Positions 1 through 7,973 of a stretch of 27,912 nucleotides of DNA are shown piece after piece. The position numbers and the translations under genes are program-made. The notes under the pieces are model-generated. The model had not been told where the DNA came from. It ran no database searches and worked only from the letters and a program-made list of their open reading frames with translations. This DNA comes from an uncultured Actinomyces sp. (GTDB lineage: Bacteria; Actinomycetota; Actinomycetes; Actinomycetales; Actinomycetaceae). Position 1 is the stretch's first letter, and each line of letters opens with the position of its first letter. The stretch spans positions 1 to 27,912 of the forward strand of contig CAJZDJ010000016.1 in NCBI GenBank assembly GCA_915063485.1, written 5' to 3'.

Positions 1-398
1 CCGGTAACCCCAGCTACAAATAGTTTCTGGCTGGGATTGTCGTAAATAGTGGCGGCAATCTGGGCAGCTAGCGCGCGTAGATTCTGCTCGCTAGTAACTA
101 CCGCAACCTCTAGACCCTCAAGGTATTGCACCCCGGCGGCGTCGGTAAGCACAGCCACAGCCCCGCGAGAGACGGCGTCGGCAGCATAGCGGGCCCCGTG
201 CGAACGCAGGCCGGCAATAGCCACAAAGAGATCACCCGGGGCAATATCACTTGAGTCAACACTTACACCCGTTACTTTCAGGTCTCCAACAGGGGCAAGT
301 TCATGCAGCTCAAGGGCCTTTACAAGGTGAGCTAGGGGTACGCCCTCCACCTGCGTGGGGCGCAGCGCATCGGTCTCTTCGTAAGCTTTCATGCTCAT
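1..398 (-). CDS. murE: UDP-N-acetylmuramyl-tripeptide synthetase MurE, N-terminal part (runs off window)
   Basis: Only the first ~132 residues are present; the gene continues beyond base 1. The product adds the third amino acid (meso-diaminopimelate or L-lysine) to UDP-MurNAc-L-Ala-D-Glu in the cytoplasm. The visible part matches the MurE N-terminal uridine-binding domain: a V-x-GVSVDSSDI-x-PGDLFVAI stretch followed by HGARYAADA and GAVAVLTD, ending at the start of the ATP-binding loop (AGVTG). The ligase domain that would tell Dap from Lys specificity is outside the window. ATG 398 and ATG 392 are both possible starts; an AGGA lies 4 bases before the first and 10 before the second. It follows ftsI by 84 bases in the same direction, as in the usual division/cell wall cluster. 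Confidence 0.9.
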   Translation of the reverse strand, partial: MSMKAYEETDALRPTQVEGVPLAHLVKALELHELAPVGDLKVTGVSVDSSDIAPGDLFVAIAGLRSHGARYAADAVSRGAVAVLTDAAGVQYLEGLEVAVVTSEQNLRALAAQIAATIYDNPSQKLFVAGVT

Positions 399-482
399 AG
401 CTTCCTAATTTAGCGCTATTTTCGTTAACTGCGGCAATCGGTTTGCCACACTGAGATTCATAATCTCTTATTTACCTGCTTA

Positions 483-2411
483 TTAGCTGGGAGTTTGGCT
501 GGGGCTGGAAGTGGGATTATTCTCTACCAGCTGCGGATCTGGAGCCAGACCCAGGTTATGCATGGCAGCCGTGGCCACCTGGTGAAATACAGGCGCAGCC
601 ACATCACCACCATAAATGGCTGCTTGCGGGTCATAAATGACCACCGAAACGGCCACAGCAGGCTTACCTTTAGAAAGCCCGGCAGGTAGGAAACCCACAA
701 AAGAGGCCACCGTGCCGCCGCTAGCTTCTCCCCCAATAATTTCTGAGGTACCGGTTTTACCGGCCACCTGATAGCCGTTAATGGCGGCGCTTTCCGCAGT
801 ACCGCCCTTTTGGGTGACGGCGACCAGCATTTTTTCTAGTGTGGCCGCGCTAGCCTCACTAATCACCCGCGTGGGTGTAGGGGCCTGTGGTTTGGTGACT
901 TTACCGGTGTAATCGGTGTATTCCTTGATTAAACGCGGAGGGACACGTACCCCCTTGTTAGCTACTGTGGCCAGGGTAGATACTGCCTGCAAGGCGGTGG
1001 TAGAGACACCTTGACCAAACATAGTGGTGTAGCGCTGACGCCCATCCCATTTGGTGTAAGAGCTCATTAAACCGGCGCTTTCGGAAGGCATTTCAATGCC
1101 GGTCAGGCTCCCCCAACCGAATTTACGCATGTAGTTATAACGAACCTCATCACTAATAGTGTCGCCAACAAAAATTGTGCCGATATTGGATGATTCAGCC
1201 AAAATCTGTGTGGCGGTATAAGACTTTGTTTCGTGCTCATGGGAGTCACTAAATGATTGCCCGTTGGAGCTAGTCCAAGCATCGGGCACCACCCAGCTGT
1301 TCTCGGGAGTGATTTTGCCTTGGTCTAGCGCGGCCGCGAAGGTAACCACCTTGCCCACACTACCGGGGTCAAAGACAGCTTCTACGCTGCGTGAGCGGCG
1401 GTTGGCTTCAGGGGTTTTAGCTGGCTGAGAGGGGTCCACAGAGTTGGAGTCAGCCAATACCAGCACGTCACCATTAGCCGGGTCCATAACTATGACTGAG
1501 CCCCAGCGTGCCCCCATCTTTTTAACCTGCTCATCTAGGGCCTTTTGGGCCAGCATTTGCAGGTCACGATCAATGGTGGTGGTGATGTTTTGGCCCCGCC
1601 GGGCTGGCTTGTCTTCAATAACCCCGTTTGGCAGTACGTCTGAGTTGATAGAGATTTCTACACGTTCAAGCCCACGGGTACCCGTAAGGATCTTATTGCG
1701 ACTGAGTTCCAGCCCGGCTTGGCCTACGTTACGCAGCTCGCGTGTGGCAGATAGGGTGCCGGAGTTGATGGCGCTTGCCTGAGCTTCGGTAAGGTCATCT
1801 TGGTTGACCTCAACCACTTTTCCAGATTCGTCTTGGAAGGTGTAGAAAGCCTGCTCAATTACGTACCCCAAAATGTTGCCTGCCACTGCCCCGGAGGGGT
1901 AGGTGCGGCGCACATGTGAGTCAGGTTCAACACCGGGGATCCCCAGCACCTTGATTGAACGCCACTCGTCAGGAGTGATGTCTTTGGCCAGGATCTTATA
2001 GGTGGAGTCACCGATGAGCTGTCCACCTAATTCATGGCGATCCATTTGCAAAATCGGCGCCAGCTGCTTGGCAGCTTCGGCCGGGCCGTAACCCACCACT
2101 TTGTATGTGGTGGAGCCATCAGCATTTTTAAATGGTGAGGTGTGGACGTAGCTACCCAGTTTGATCTGGTTTACGCCAACGTCGTAAGTAATGGTTGAGC
2201 CAGCCAGTATCTGTCCTTTACGGTCCTTAATCTGTCCGCGTTGGGCTAGTTTTTCAATCACTTTGGTGTAAGCGCTGGCACCCTCTTCGCTAAGGGCTTT
2301 GGCTTCTAACACCTGTAATTGGACTAGTCGCGCAGCGATTAAAGTAGCGCAACCGCCGCCAATGAATTTTAGTACTTGACGGCGATCAAACTCTTTACCA
2401 AGGCTCGGCAT
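483..2411 (-). CDS. ftsI: Septal penicillin-binding protein, class B transpeptidase (FtsI/PBP3)
   Basis: 642 residues, normal for actinobacterial FtsI/PbpB. It cross-links septal peptidoglycan on the outer face of the membrane. A short cytoplasmic N-terminus is followed by one membrane segment (about residues 15-33), a dimerisation domain (about 55-260) and the transpeptidase domain. The three active-site motifs are visible: SVGK with nucleophile Ser351 (after FDPG), SSN at 407-409 and KTGT at 552-555. There is no PASTA domain; the protein ends in a short Pro/Ser/Thr-rich tail. No clear Shine-Dalgarno precedes ATG 2411, and translation may be coupled to ftsL, which ends 27 bases upstream. Role from the family; motifs read directly. 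Confidence 0.95.
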   Translation of the reverse strand: MPSLGKEFDRRQVLKFIGGGCATLIAARLVQLQVLEAKALSEEGASAYTKVIEKLAQRGQIKDRKGQILAGSTITYDVGVNQIKLGSYVHTSPFKNADGSTTYKVVGYGPAEAAKQLAPILQMDRHELGGQLIGDSTYKILAKDITPDEWRSIKVLGIPGVEPDSHVRRTYPSGAVAGNILGYVIEQAFYTFQDESGKVVEVNQDDLTEAQASAINSGTLSATRELRNVGQAGLELSRNKILTGTRGLERVEISINSDVLPNGVIEDKPARRGQNITTTIDRDLQMLAQKALDEQVKKMGARWGSVIVMDPANGDVLVLADSNSVDPSQPAKTPEANRRSRSVEAVFDPGSVGKVVTFAAALDQGKITPENSWVVPDAWTSSNGQSFSDSHEHETKSYTATQILAESSNIGTIFVGDTISDEVRYNYMRKFGWGSLTGIEMPSESAGLMSSYTKWDGRQRYTTMFGQGVSTTALQAVSTLATVANKGVRVPPRLIKEYTDYTGKVTKPQAPTPTRVISEASAATLEKMLVAVTQKGGTAESAAINGYQVAGKTGTSEIIGGEASGGTVASFVGFLPAGLSKGKPAVAVSVVIYDPQAAIYGGDVAAPVFHQVATAAMHNLGLAPDPQLVENNPTSSPSQTPS

Positions 2412-2438
2412 AGGAAACAGTTTAACTGGCAGCTAGCG

Positions 2439-2867
2439 TCACTTAGCGCTATCTGAAGTACTGCCGCCGCTGACAAGACCCTTATCGAGCTGGACTACGC
2501 CGGAGGAACCTGCCGGAACCATACCCAAGGCGCGGGCCCGCTGCTCAATGCTTACGGGTGATTCGGCCTTTTCCAGTTCCTGACGCAAGGTGGTGGTGTG
2601 GTCGCGGGCCACTTCCAGTTCCTGGGTTAGCCGCGAGGTTTCAATCGCTTCAAAGGTAGTCAGGGTGCTAACCAGTAGCGGACCACCAATGGCGATAACT
2701 AAACCGAGAATAACCATCATGATTACTCCCAGGTGACGACGCTGAGCTGGGGCGATCCCAGCTACTACGGACAGTTTGGGCTTTTGCGAGGGCGCTGCTT
2801 CACTGGCACGGGAGGCAGCACGCTTAGCCTTTACAGGCTCAGTTTTGAGGGCAGCTGAACTACTCAC
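2439..2867 (-). CDS. ftsL: FtsL-like cell division protein (septum formation initiator type)
   Basis: A 142-residue bitopic membrane protein between rsmH and ftsI, the fixed position of FtsL in the division cluster. A basic, Lys/Ala-rich cytoplasmic N-terminus (1-45) is followed by one hydrophobic segment (about 47-68, LGVIMMVILGLVIAIGG) and an extracytoplasmic coiled coil (about 72-105, ETSRLTQELEVARDHTTTL). The end (IEQRARALGMVPAG) resembles the FtsL/DivIC consensus. The GTG start at 2867 overlaps the rsmH stop as GTGA, and AAAGGA lies 7 bases upstream, so translation is coupled. FtsL normally works with FtsB and FtsQ to activate FtsW-FtsI. The sequence family diverges fast, so the name rests on topology and position as much as similarity. 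Confidence 0.85.
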   Translation of the reverse strand: MSSSAALKTEPVKAKRAASRASEAAPSQKPKLSVVAGIAPAQRRHLGVIMMVILGLVIAIGGPLLVSTLTTFEAIETSRLTQELEVARDHTTTLRQELEKAESPVSIEQRARALGMVPAGSSGVVQLDKGLVSGGSTSDSAK

Positions 2868-3874
2868 CGGTGTTTCCTTTGCTTTGTGTTGAGGGAGATG
2901 TGTTGGGAGATGGGAACTTGACGCAATTTACGAGCAGCACGCAAGCGAACTGAAGCGGAGCGGGAATTGTGCTCCAGTTCTTTAGCGTCTGCGCGTTCAG
3001 CGCCACGGGTTAGTAACTCGACGACGGGTAGAGCGTCGTCGGGCACTACAGGCATATCCACGGGAGCTGCAAGGGAGGCAGCCTTGGTGAATGTTTGCTT
3101 AACAATGCGGTCTTCTAGTGATTGGTAAGACTCAACCACAATCCGCCCGTCCACGCGCAGTACATCAACTGCGCTAACGATTGCGCTGGAAAGGACTTCA
3201 AGCTCGTTATTAACGGCTATACGCAAAGCTTGGAAAGTACGCTTAGCAGGGTTACCTCCTGTACGTTTTGCTGCTGCTGGTAATGCGTCACGCACCAGTT
3301 GAACCAGTTCACCGGTAGAAGTTACGGGCTTACCGGCTTCACGACGGCGCACAATGGCGCTGGCGATTTTGCTGGCAAACCGTTCCTCGCCGTATTCACG
3401 CAAGTAGCGGGTCAGCTCCTGGACGCTGGCAGTGTCAAGCAGCTGCTGGGCGCTAACCCCGCTGCTTTGATCCATGCGCATGTCCAAGGCTGCGTCGTGG
3501 GCATAGGAAAAGCCGCGCTCCACTTCATCTAGTTGAAGGGAAGACACGCCCAGATCCATTAGCACGCCGTCGACGTAACCACCGTGACCATAAAGACGAG
3601 CTACCTCATCAATGTGGTCATAAGTGGTGTGCACTGCCTGAAAACGACTTCCGAAGCGCTTTAAGCGCTCGCTAGCCAAAGCAATGGCCTGCGGATCACG
3701 ATCGATACCTATTACGGTTAAGTTTTCAAACCGCTCCAAGGCCCCTTCGCTGTGCCCTCCCATACCCAAAGTGCAGTCAATCATCACCGGGTTTTGGCCG
3801 GTGAATGCCCCTGCTAACAGGTCTAGACAGCGCTCAAGTAGGACTGGTGTATGTAAAACACCAATGTGTTCCAT
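2864..3874 (-). CDS. rsmH: 16S rRNA (cytosine-1402-N4)-methyltransferase RsmH (MraW)
   Basis: 336 residues, full length for the family. It uses S-adenosylmethionine to methylate N4 of C1402 in 16S rRNA near the ribosomal P site. The N-terminus shows the family signature HTPVLLERCLDLL; the SAM-binding loop is DCTLGMGGHSEGAL, followed by VIGIDRDPQA; LMDLGVSSLQLD and ERGFSYAHDAALDMRMD are further RsmH hallmarks. The C-terminal part contains KRTFQALRIAVNNEL and SYQSLEDRIVKQ. ATG 3874 has AGGA six bases upstream. It overlaps ftsL by four bases and lies 137 bases after mraZ. Confidence 0.97.
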   Translation of the reverse strand: MEHIGVLHTPVLLERCLDLLAGAFTGQNPVMIDCTLGMGGHSEGALERFENLTVIGIDRDPQAIALASERLKRFGSRFQAVHTTYDHIDEVARLYGHGGYVDGVLMDLGVSSLQLDEVERGFSYAHDAALDMRMDQSSGVSAQQLLDTASVQELTRYLREYGEERFASKIASAIVRRREAGKPVTSTGELVQLVRDALPAAAKRTGGNPAKRTFQALRIAVNNELEVLSSAIVSAVDVLRVDGRIVVESYQSLEDRIVKQTFTKAASLAAPVDMPVVPDDALPVVELLTRGAERADAKELEHNSRSASVRLRAARKLRQVPISQHISLNTKQRKHR

Positions 3875-4011
3875 AGCTGTCCTATCTGAGGGTATAAGTC
3901 GGGCACAGTACGAAGGGAACGGGGAATTCTGCGGCCTCAGGTCTGCGCCCGTCTATCCGAGATCGGGGAAGTGAACTCGGAGCGTTCAGGCTCAGGCCTC
4001 AAGCAACAGGG

Positions 4012-4443
4012 TTAGAAGAAACCTGGGATGATCTCTTCCGCAGTGGAGGCGAAGACACTTTCTTGTTCCGCTAGGTAAGCATCCCAAGTTGCCGCATCCC
4101 AGATTTCCAGTCGCGAACCAACACCGTTGACCGCTAGCTCCCGACTCAATGAGGCATAAGCCCGCAGAGGCGGCGCGATTGTTATACGCCCCTGTTTGTC
4201 AGGAGTTTGCTGGTCAGCTCCGGAGAGCATGACACGCATGTAGTCGCGAGCTCGTTTCTGAGAGATAGGTGCCGCTTGTAGCTGGGCGTACATGCGCTCG
4301 AACTCACGCATAGGAAAGGCGTAGAGACAATGCTCTTGGCCGCGCGTAAGAACTAGCCCATCGCTCAGCTCCTCACGGAACTTAGCTGGCAGGATTAAGC
4401 GTCCTTTGTCATCTAGCCTCGGGGAGTAAGAGCCCATGAACAT
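4012..4443 (-). CDS. mraZ: Transcriptional regulator / division protein MraZ
   Basis: 143 residues beginning [16 protein letters not shown], the classic MraZ opening, with a second SpoVT-AbrB-like half later ([17 protein letters not shown]). MraZ is a ring-forming DNA-binding protein that represses its own division cluster by binding short direct repeats upstream. The frame stays open to 4563, but ATG 4443 is preferred: GGAGGG lies seven bases upstream and the protein aligns from there. Extending further would translate the operator and promoter DNA. Three direct repeats (4474-4499) precede it. Two TTACAAC elements (4528-4534 and 4546-4552, read on the minus strand) could provide -35 boxes, but no convincing -10 was found. 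Confidence 0.95.
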   Translation of the reverse strand: MFMGSYSPRLDDKGRLILPAKFREELSDGLVLTRGQEHCLYAFPMREFERMYAQLQAAPISQKRARDYMRVMLSGADQQTPDKQGRITIAPPLRAYASLSRELAVNGVGSRLEIWDAATWDAYLAEQESVFASTAEEIIPGFF

Positions 4444-4473
4444 GGACGCTCCCTCCGCCGCACTATTTGACCC

Positions 4474-4499
4474 CTCCACAATACCCCACTTCCCCCCAC
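4474..4499 (-). promoter_or_regulatory. MraZ operator: three direct repeats with 10-bp period
   Basis: On the minus strand the sequence reads GTGGGG-N4-GTGGGG-N4-GTGGAG (plus-strand copies at 4494, 4484 and 4474), exactly 10 bp apart, ending 30 bases before the mraZ start. Known MraZ boxes are TGGG-type direct repeats spaced one helical turn apart, so this fits autoregulation of the cluster. The repeats are seen directly; the binding protein is inferred from family knowledge. Confidence 0.8.
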
Positions 4500-4593
4500 C
4501 AATTACTACATTTTGATAAATTACACAGTTGTAACTTAGAGGGAAGTTGTAAAAACCATACAAATAATCAGCTACCGCTAGTGTGTCTACTAC

Positions 4594-4624
4594 AAAAACG
4601 CACCCCGACCTTGTCGGGGTGCGT
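4594..4624 (-). terminator. Rho-independent terminator after the DUF3040 gene
   Basis: A perfect 12-bp stem (ACGCACCCCGAC, 4598-4609, with its complement at 4613-4624) closes a 3-base loop. On the minus strand it is followed by TTTTT (4594-4598). It separates the DUF3040 gene from the mraZ promoter region. Confidence 0.85.
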
Positions 4625-4678
4625 TGTGGAGGGAAAATTTGGTGCTAGACCTGGGCGCTCAGATGGGCTATTAGCCCC

Positions 4679-5068
4679 TCAGGAGTTACGCCTATCCCAG
4701 CGCTCCTCTTGGCGAGCCATGAAGCTAGATTTCTTGACAGGCCTGGCAGGCTTAGCGCCAGGCCTGTCAGCAAGGGTGTTGGCGTTGGTTAGTGCAATCA
4801 CCACGCCCCATACGGCCAGGCCAAAGCAAATCAAGGCCCCTAGTACCGACCACACCGAGTGGAAGAAAGCCACGCAGGCGATCATGCCAGCAAAAGCGAC
4901 GATAACCGCAAAAACACCCATGCCAACGTGGCGCGGCGAGGGGCGCCAGCCAAGTTCAGAGCGCTCACCCATAGAGTCCGACATAGAGGCGGCCAGATCC
5001 GGATCCGTGCTACCCAGCTGCGCTTCAAGGTCACGCAGGACTTCCTTTTCCCGTTCTGATAGTGCCAT
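4679..5068 (-). CDS. DUF3040 family membrane protein
   Basis: 129 residues. The N-terminus MALSEREKEVLRDLEAQL followed by a DPDLA motif is typical of the actinobacterial DUF3040 family. Two adjacent hydrophobic segments (about residues 48-68 and 70-93) form a hairpin in the membrane; both ends are polar and the C-terminus is basic. The molecular function is unknown. The gene is regularly found just upstream of mraZ in actinobacteria, which is the case here. GAGGG about 8 bases before ATG 5068 serves as ribosome binding site, and a strong terminator follows. Confidence 0.85.
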   Translation of the reverse strand: MALSEREKEVLRDLEAQLGSTDPDLAASMSDSMGERSELGWRPSPRHVGMGVFAVIVAFAGMIACVAFFHSVWSVLGALICFGLAVWGVVIALTNANTLADRPGAKPARPVKKSSFMARQEERWDRRNS

Positions 5069-5228
5069 GTTTGTTCACCCTCTCTATTTACCCAAACTCT
5101 AGGCCGGCTTAAGTCTTGTTGTCACCTTAGAGTGCAGGGGCAACCAAAACTGAGCCCTAAACTCACAGCTTACTCTCGCTCCAAGGCCTAACTACGCTCA
5201 CGCTAGTTATATGCGCGCAGCTTATGTG

Positions 5229-5258
5229 CTAGTTGCGTTTTACGCACTAGTTGCGTTT
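5229..5258. repeat. Short direct repeat at the 3' end of dinB
   Basis: CTAGTTGCGTTT occurs at 5229-5240 and again at 5247-5258, an 18-bp offset. The second copy contains the dinB stop codon. It looks like a small tandem duplication of the gene end; no function is evident. Confidence 0.6.
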
Positions 5259-6470
5259 GGGCGTCCCCAGCAGCGCAGCTGGGCCAATGAGGCCTGCCCC
5301 CCAGCGTTCACGGATCGCGTCGGCAGCTTTTTCAGTTTTAGCGCTGCGCTCGTCACTGTCGAAGCTGAGCTGCACGGCGCCGTCGGCACGTACCAAAGAC
5401 TCAGTGCGCACCCCTAGCAGCCGGATCCCCTGGGCCGGCATAGGTAGCGCCGCAAACAGCTCAGAAACCTGCTGCCATAAATAACGCGCTGTATCTGTAG
5501 GCTCAGCTAGGGTACGTGAGCGGGTGAGAGTCTTGAAATTGCCGTCGCGTACCTTTATTCCCACTACCCGCGCCTGCCAGCCGTGTTTGCGCAGGCGGAT
5601 AGCGCACTGGTGGCACTGATCTAGCAGCACCTGCCGAGCTTGGGCACGCTCATAAATATAGGTATCAAAAGTGGTTTCGGTGCTAATGGATTTTTCTTCA
5701 CGCACCGGGCTAACCGGGCGGTTATCAATGCCGCGACTGAGGTTATATAGGTGCCAGGCGGCAGCTTTACCCAGGATGCGCTCAAGCTGGGCGCGCGGGG
5801 TGCGGCGCAGATCCACTACCGAGTCGATACCCCACTCATGCAGTTTGCGCTCGCTTTTGTCCCCCACTCCCCACATGGCCCCCACCGGCAGCAGGTCCAA
5901 AAATTCTTGGGTGGCACTGGCGGGCACCAGCAGCATCCCGTCGGGTTTGGCGTGAGCGGAAGCCAGTTTGGCTATTAGTTTGTTGGCACCAATACCTACT
6001 GAGGCGGTGACCCCCAGCTGCCGGGAAATTTGCTGGCGCAAGTTAGCAGCAATTTGGCAGGGACTACCTAGACGGCGTCTAGAGCCAGAAACATCTAAAA
6101 AGGCCTCATCAATGCTTAACTGCTCTAGCTGCGGGGTAATCGCCCCCAAAATACCCATTACCTGCTTGGATACCTGACTATAGAGCTGGTGACGTACCGG
6201 CAGCACAATAGCCTGGGGGCAGCGACGCAGCGCTTGGCCTACCGGCATGGCTGAGTGTACGCCGTAGCTGCGAGCCTCGTAGGTGGCTGCGCACACCACT
6301 CCCCTGCCGTTAGATCCGCCCACAATTACCGGCTTGCCGCGCAGGGAGGGATTTTCGCGTAGCTCCACGGCGGCGAAAAATGCGTCCATGTCCACGTGCA
6401 AAATTGGGGTGGCACTATCATCGTCACCCCAAAAGCGGCGGGCTTGGTCACTACGCGGTGCTTTGGACAC
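5247..6470 (-). CDS. dinB: DNA polymerase IV (Y-family translesion polymerase)
   Basis: 407 residues from the preferred GTG at 6470. The enzyme copies past DNA lesions. The first palm motif, ILHVDMDAFFAAVE, carries a metal-binding Asp; AATYEARSYGVHSAMP is the fingers signature; SIDEAFLDVSG carries the catalytic Asp-Glu pair. The helix-hairpin-helix region and the little-finger domain (ISTETTFDTYI onward) follow. The frame is open to a TTG at 6527, but that would overlap the divergent gene at 6487 by 41 bases, and no ribosome binding site is seen there. None is strong before GTG 6470 either, so the exact start is uncertain. No obvious C-terminal clamp-binding motif was identified with confidence. 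Confidence 0.93.
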   Translation of the reverse strand: MSKAPRSDQARRFWGDDDSATPILHVDMDAFFAAVELRENPSLRGKPVIVGGSNGRGVVCAATYEARSYGVHSAMPVGQALRRCPQAIVLPVRHQLYSQVSKQVMGILGAITPQLEQLSIDEAFLDVSGSRRRLGSPCQIAANLRQQISRQLGVTASVGIGANKLIAKLASAHAKPDGMLLVPASATQEFLDLLPVGAMWGVGDKSERKLHEWGIDSVVDLRRTPRAQLERILGKAAAWHLYNLSRGIDNRPVSPVREEKSISTETTFDTYIYERAQARQVLLDQCHQCAIRLRKHGWQARVVGIKVRDGNFKTLTRSRTLAEPTDTARYLWQQVSELFAALPMPAQGIRLLGVRTESLVRADGAVQLSFDSDERSAKTEKAADAIRERWGAGLIGPAALLGTPKRN

Positions 6471-6486
6471 GCCTACAGGGTAACTT

Positions 6487-7317
6487 GTGTGGGTGAGTAA
6501 ACGCCGCCGCTCTAAGCCCACCGCCAAAACTAGCGATAGCTTGTCACTGTCTAGTTTGCCTACCGAACCGGTAGCTACTTCTTTTGCCAGCGCCCGCTTA
6601 GAGGCTCGCGATCAGGGTATTTTGCTGTATTTGGATGAAACTGAGTCATCATTTATTGATTTGGCTGATCCAGCGTATTTGGATTTTGAATATCACCAGC
6701 ATATGGATGCGGCTGTAAAAGTATTGCTAGGTGAGGATCTACCTTTAAATGCAGCGCATTTAGGCGGAGCGGCTTGTGCTTTAGCGCGCGCTTGGGACGC
6801 AACCCATCCGGGTTCTGCGCAGTTGGCGGTAGAAATTGACGCTAAATTAGCCGCTTATGTGCGCCAGTGGTTTGATTTGCCACGTTCGCCGCGTCTACGC
6901 ATTCGCATTGACGACGCCGTAGTGGCTGCCCCTAGCTTAAAAGCTGAGTTTTGGGATGTAGTTGTGCGCGATATTTTTAGCGCCGGCACGGTACCTGACA
7001 GTGTCTGCACACCGGAATTTATGCACTCGTGCATGAATGCACTTAAGCGCGAGGGACTGTTTTTAATTAATGCTGCCTCCGCCCCAACTAGCCAAGTGCA
7101 GGCGCAGTTTGCGGCTTTAGCCCAGCTAAGTGATTTTTTGGTTATTAGCGACGCCGCCGTGGCGCGTGGCAAGCGTCGCGGCAATTTGGTGTTGGTGGCG
7201 CGCAAAACTGGTTTTAGCGCTGAAGATTTTGACCGTCTTTCCCGTGCGCTACGTAAATTGCCGCTACCAGCCCAGCTTTACCGCCACAGCGACGGCGCCC
7301 TCTCACGCTATAACTAG
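6487..7317 (+). CDS. Spermidine synthase-like (SAM-dependent methyltransferase fold) protein
   Basis: 276 residues from GTG 6487 (AGGG six bases upstream); GTG 6493 is an alternative. A short N-terminal region (QGILLYLDETESSFIDL) leads to a polyamine aminopropyltransferase-type nucleotide-binding core: HLGGAACALARAW, then AVEIDAKLAAYVRQW, IRIDDA and FWDVVVRDIF. This is the soluble version of a family widespread in actinobacteria and usually annotated as spermidine synthase; whether it makes polyamines is not shown. The DNA is visibly more AT-rich than the surrounding genes. It is divergent from dinB and convergent with the broken lipoprotein gene. Confidence 0.75.
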   Translation: MWVSKRRRSKPTAKTSDSLSLSSLPTEPVATSFASARLEARDQGILLYLDETESSFIDLADPAYLDFEYHQHMDAAVKVLLGEDLPLNAAHLGGAACALARAWDATHPGSAQLAVEIDAKLAAYVRQWFDLPRSPRLRIRIDDAVVAAPSLKAEFWDVVVRDIFSAGTVPDSVCTPEFMHSCMNALKREGLFLINAASAPTSQVQAQFAALAQLSDFLVISDAAVARGKRRGNLVLVARKTGFSAEDFDRLSRALRKLPLPAQLYRHSDGALSRYN

Positions 7318-7333
7318 CCAGCCAAAAACGTGC

Positions 7334-7374
7334 GGCGCCACCAACAGTACTGGGCAGCAGTAGTTGGCGGCGCC
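7334..7374 (-). terminator. Terminator between convergent genes
   Basis: A long hairpin: GGCGCC (7334-7339) with 7369-7374, one A-C mismatch, CCAAC (7341-7345) with GTTGG (7363-7367), then TACTG with CAGTA. On the minus strand it is followed closely by TTTTT (7324-7328), so it mainly ends the MFS/lipoprotein transcript; it may also stop the plus-strand gene. Confidence 0.7.
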
Positions 7375-7405
7375 GTCGTAGTCTACTGAATTAGAACCCA
7401 CTAAG

Positions 7406-7966
7406 CTACCAGGTGCTTACCGGGGTGGGATAAACGGCCATATCCGGGCTGCACACTAGCTCGGCGCGGCCCTGCCAAATTTGGCCGTTCGAGATGAGAA
7501 AAACCTTTCTCTCCTGATCAGTAGCAGTTTGTTTGCTGCATCCTGGTGGGATTACCCCGTCGGTGGCGTAAGTGTTTATTTCCCTGGTGCTGGGCAGTTG
7601 CACATCTACGGCCCCAGCGCCGTCTTTGAGAATGACGCAAACTCAAAAGGGCTGGTTGTTTAACTTGGGCACCTGGCTGAGGGTAAACGTTTTTGCCTCA
7701 CTGGCATGTTTTACGCACCAGTTAAAAACTGCAGCCTCCTCGGCCTTAGTGTAGTCGCGGCGCGGATCGGCAGACGGCAACGTAGTGGCATTGGCAGTGG
7801 AGCTTGCGGCTGGCGCTGCGCTGGTAGACGCCGTAATGCTAGCGCTAACCGCACCAGAGGGCGCTACAGTTTTTGTGCCAGCGCAGGCACACAGCAACAC
7901 TAAACCCAACGCACTAGCTACAACGCTAAGTACCGGTTTTTTAAGCAGCTTACTCATGTTACTCAT
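7406..7966 (-). pseudogene. Lipoprotein gene interrupted by an in-frame TGA
   Basis: From ATG 7966 a 107-residue product is encoded: a basic start, a hydrophobic segment and a lipobox LCAC (lipid-modified Cys), a Thr/Ser/Ala-rich linker, then DYTKAEEAAVFNWCVKHAS. It stops at TGA 7643-7645. The same frame then stays open for 78 more codons to 7406 (VCVILKDGAGAVDV, then FLISNGQIWQGRAEL and PTPVSTW), with no frameshift. Read through, it would be a ~186-residue secreted lipoprotein with several Cys in the folded part. The likely cause is a Trp (TGG) or similar codon mutated to TGA, or a sequence error. Function unknown. GAGG precedes ATG 7966, and the MFS gene ends seven bases upstream, so the two are probably cotranscribed. 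Confidence 0.65.
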
Positions 7967-7973
7967 GAGCGCC

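Noticed and set aside
4444..4563. Forty-residue N-terminal extension of MraZ in the same frame
   Set aside because: The extension would translate the GTGGGG operator repeats and AT-rich promoter DNA; the MraZ family begins at MF-x-G and a good GGAGGG site fixes ATG 4443.
4467..5102. Long plus-strand frame over the DUF3040 gene
   Set aside because: It is antisense to DUF3040 and the mraZ promoter region, and it runs through a terminator stem; the DUF3040 frame has family similarity.
7606..7645. Selenocysteine insertion at the TGA inside the lipoprotein gene
   Set aside because: No selenoprotein family is recognisable, no convincing SECIS-like hairpin was identified after the TGA, and a point mutation explains it more simply.
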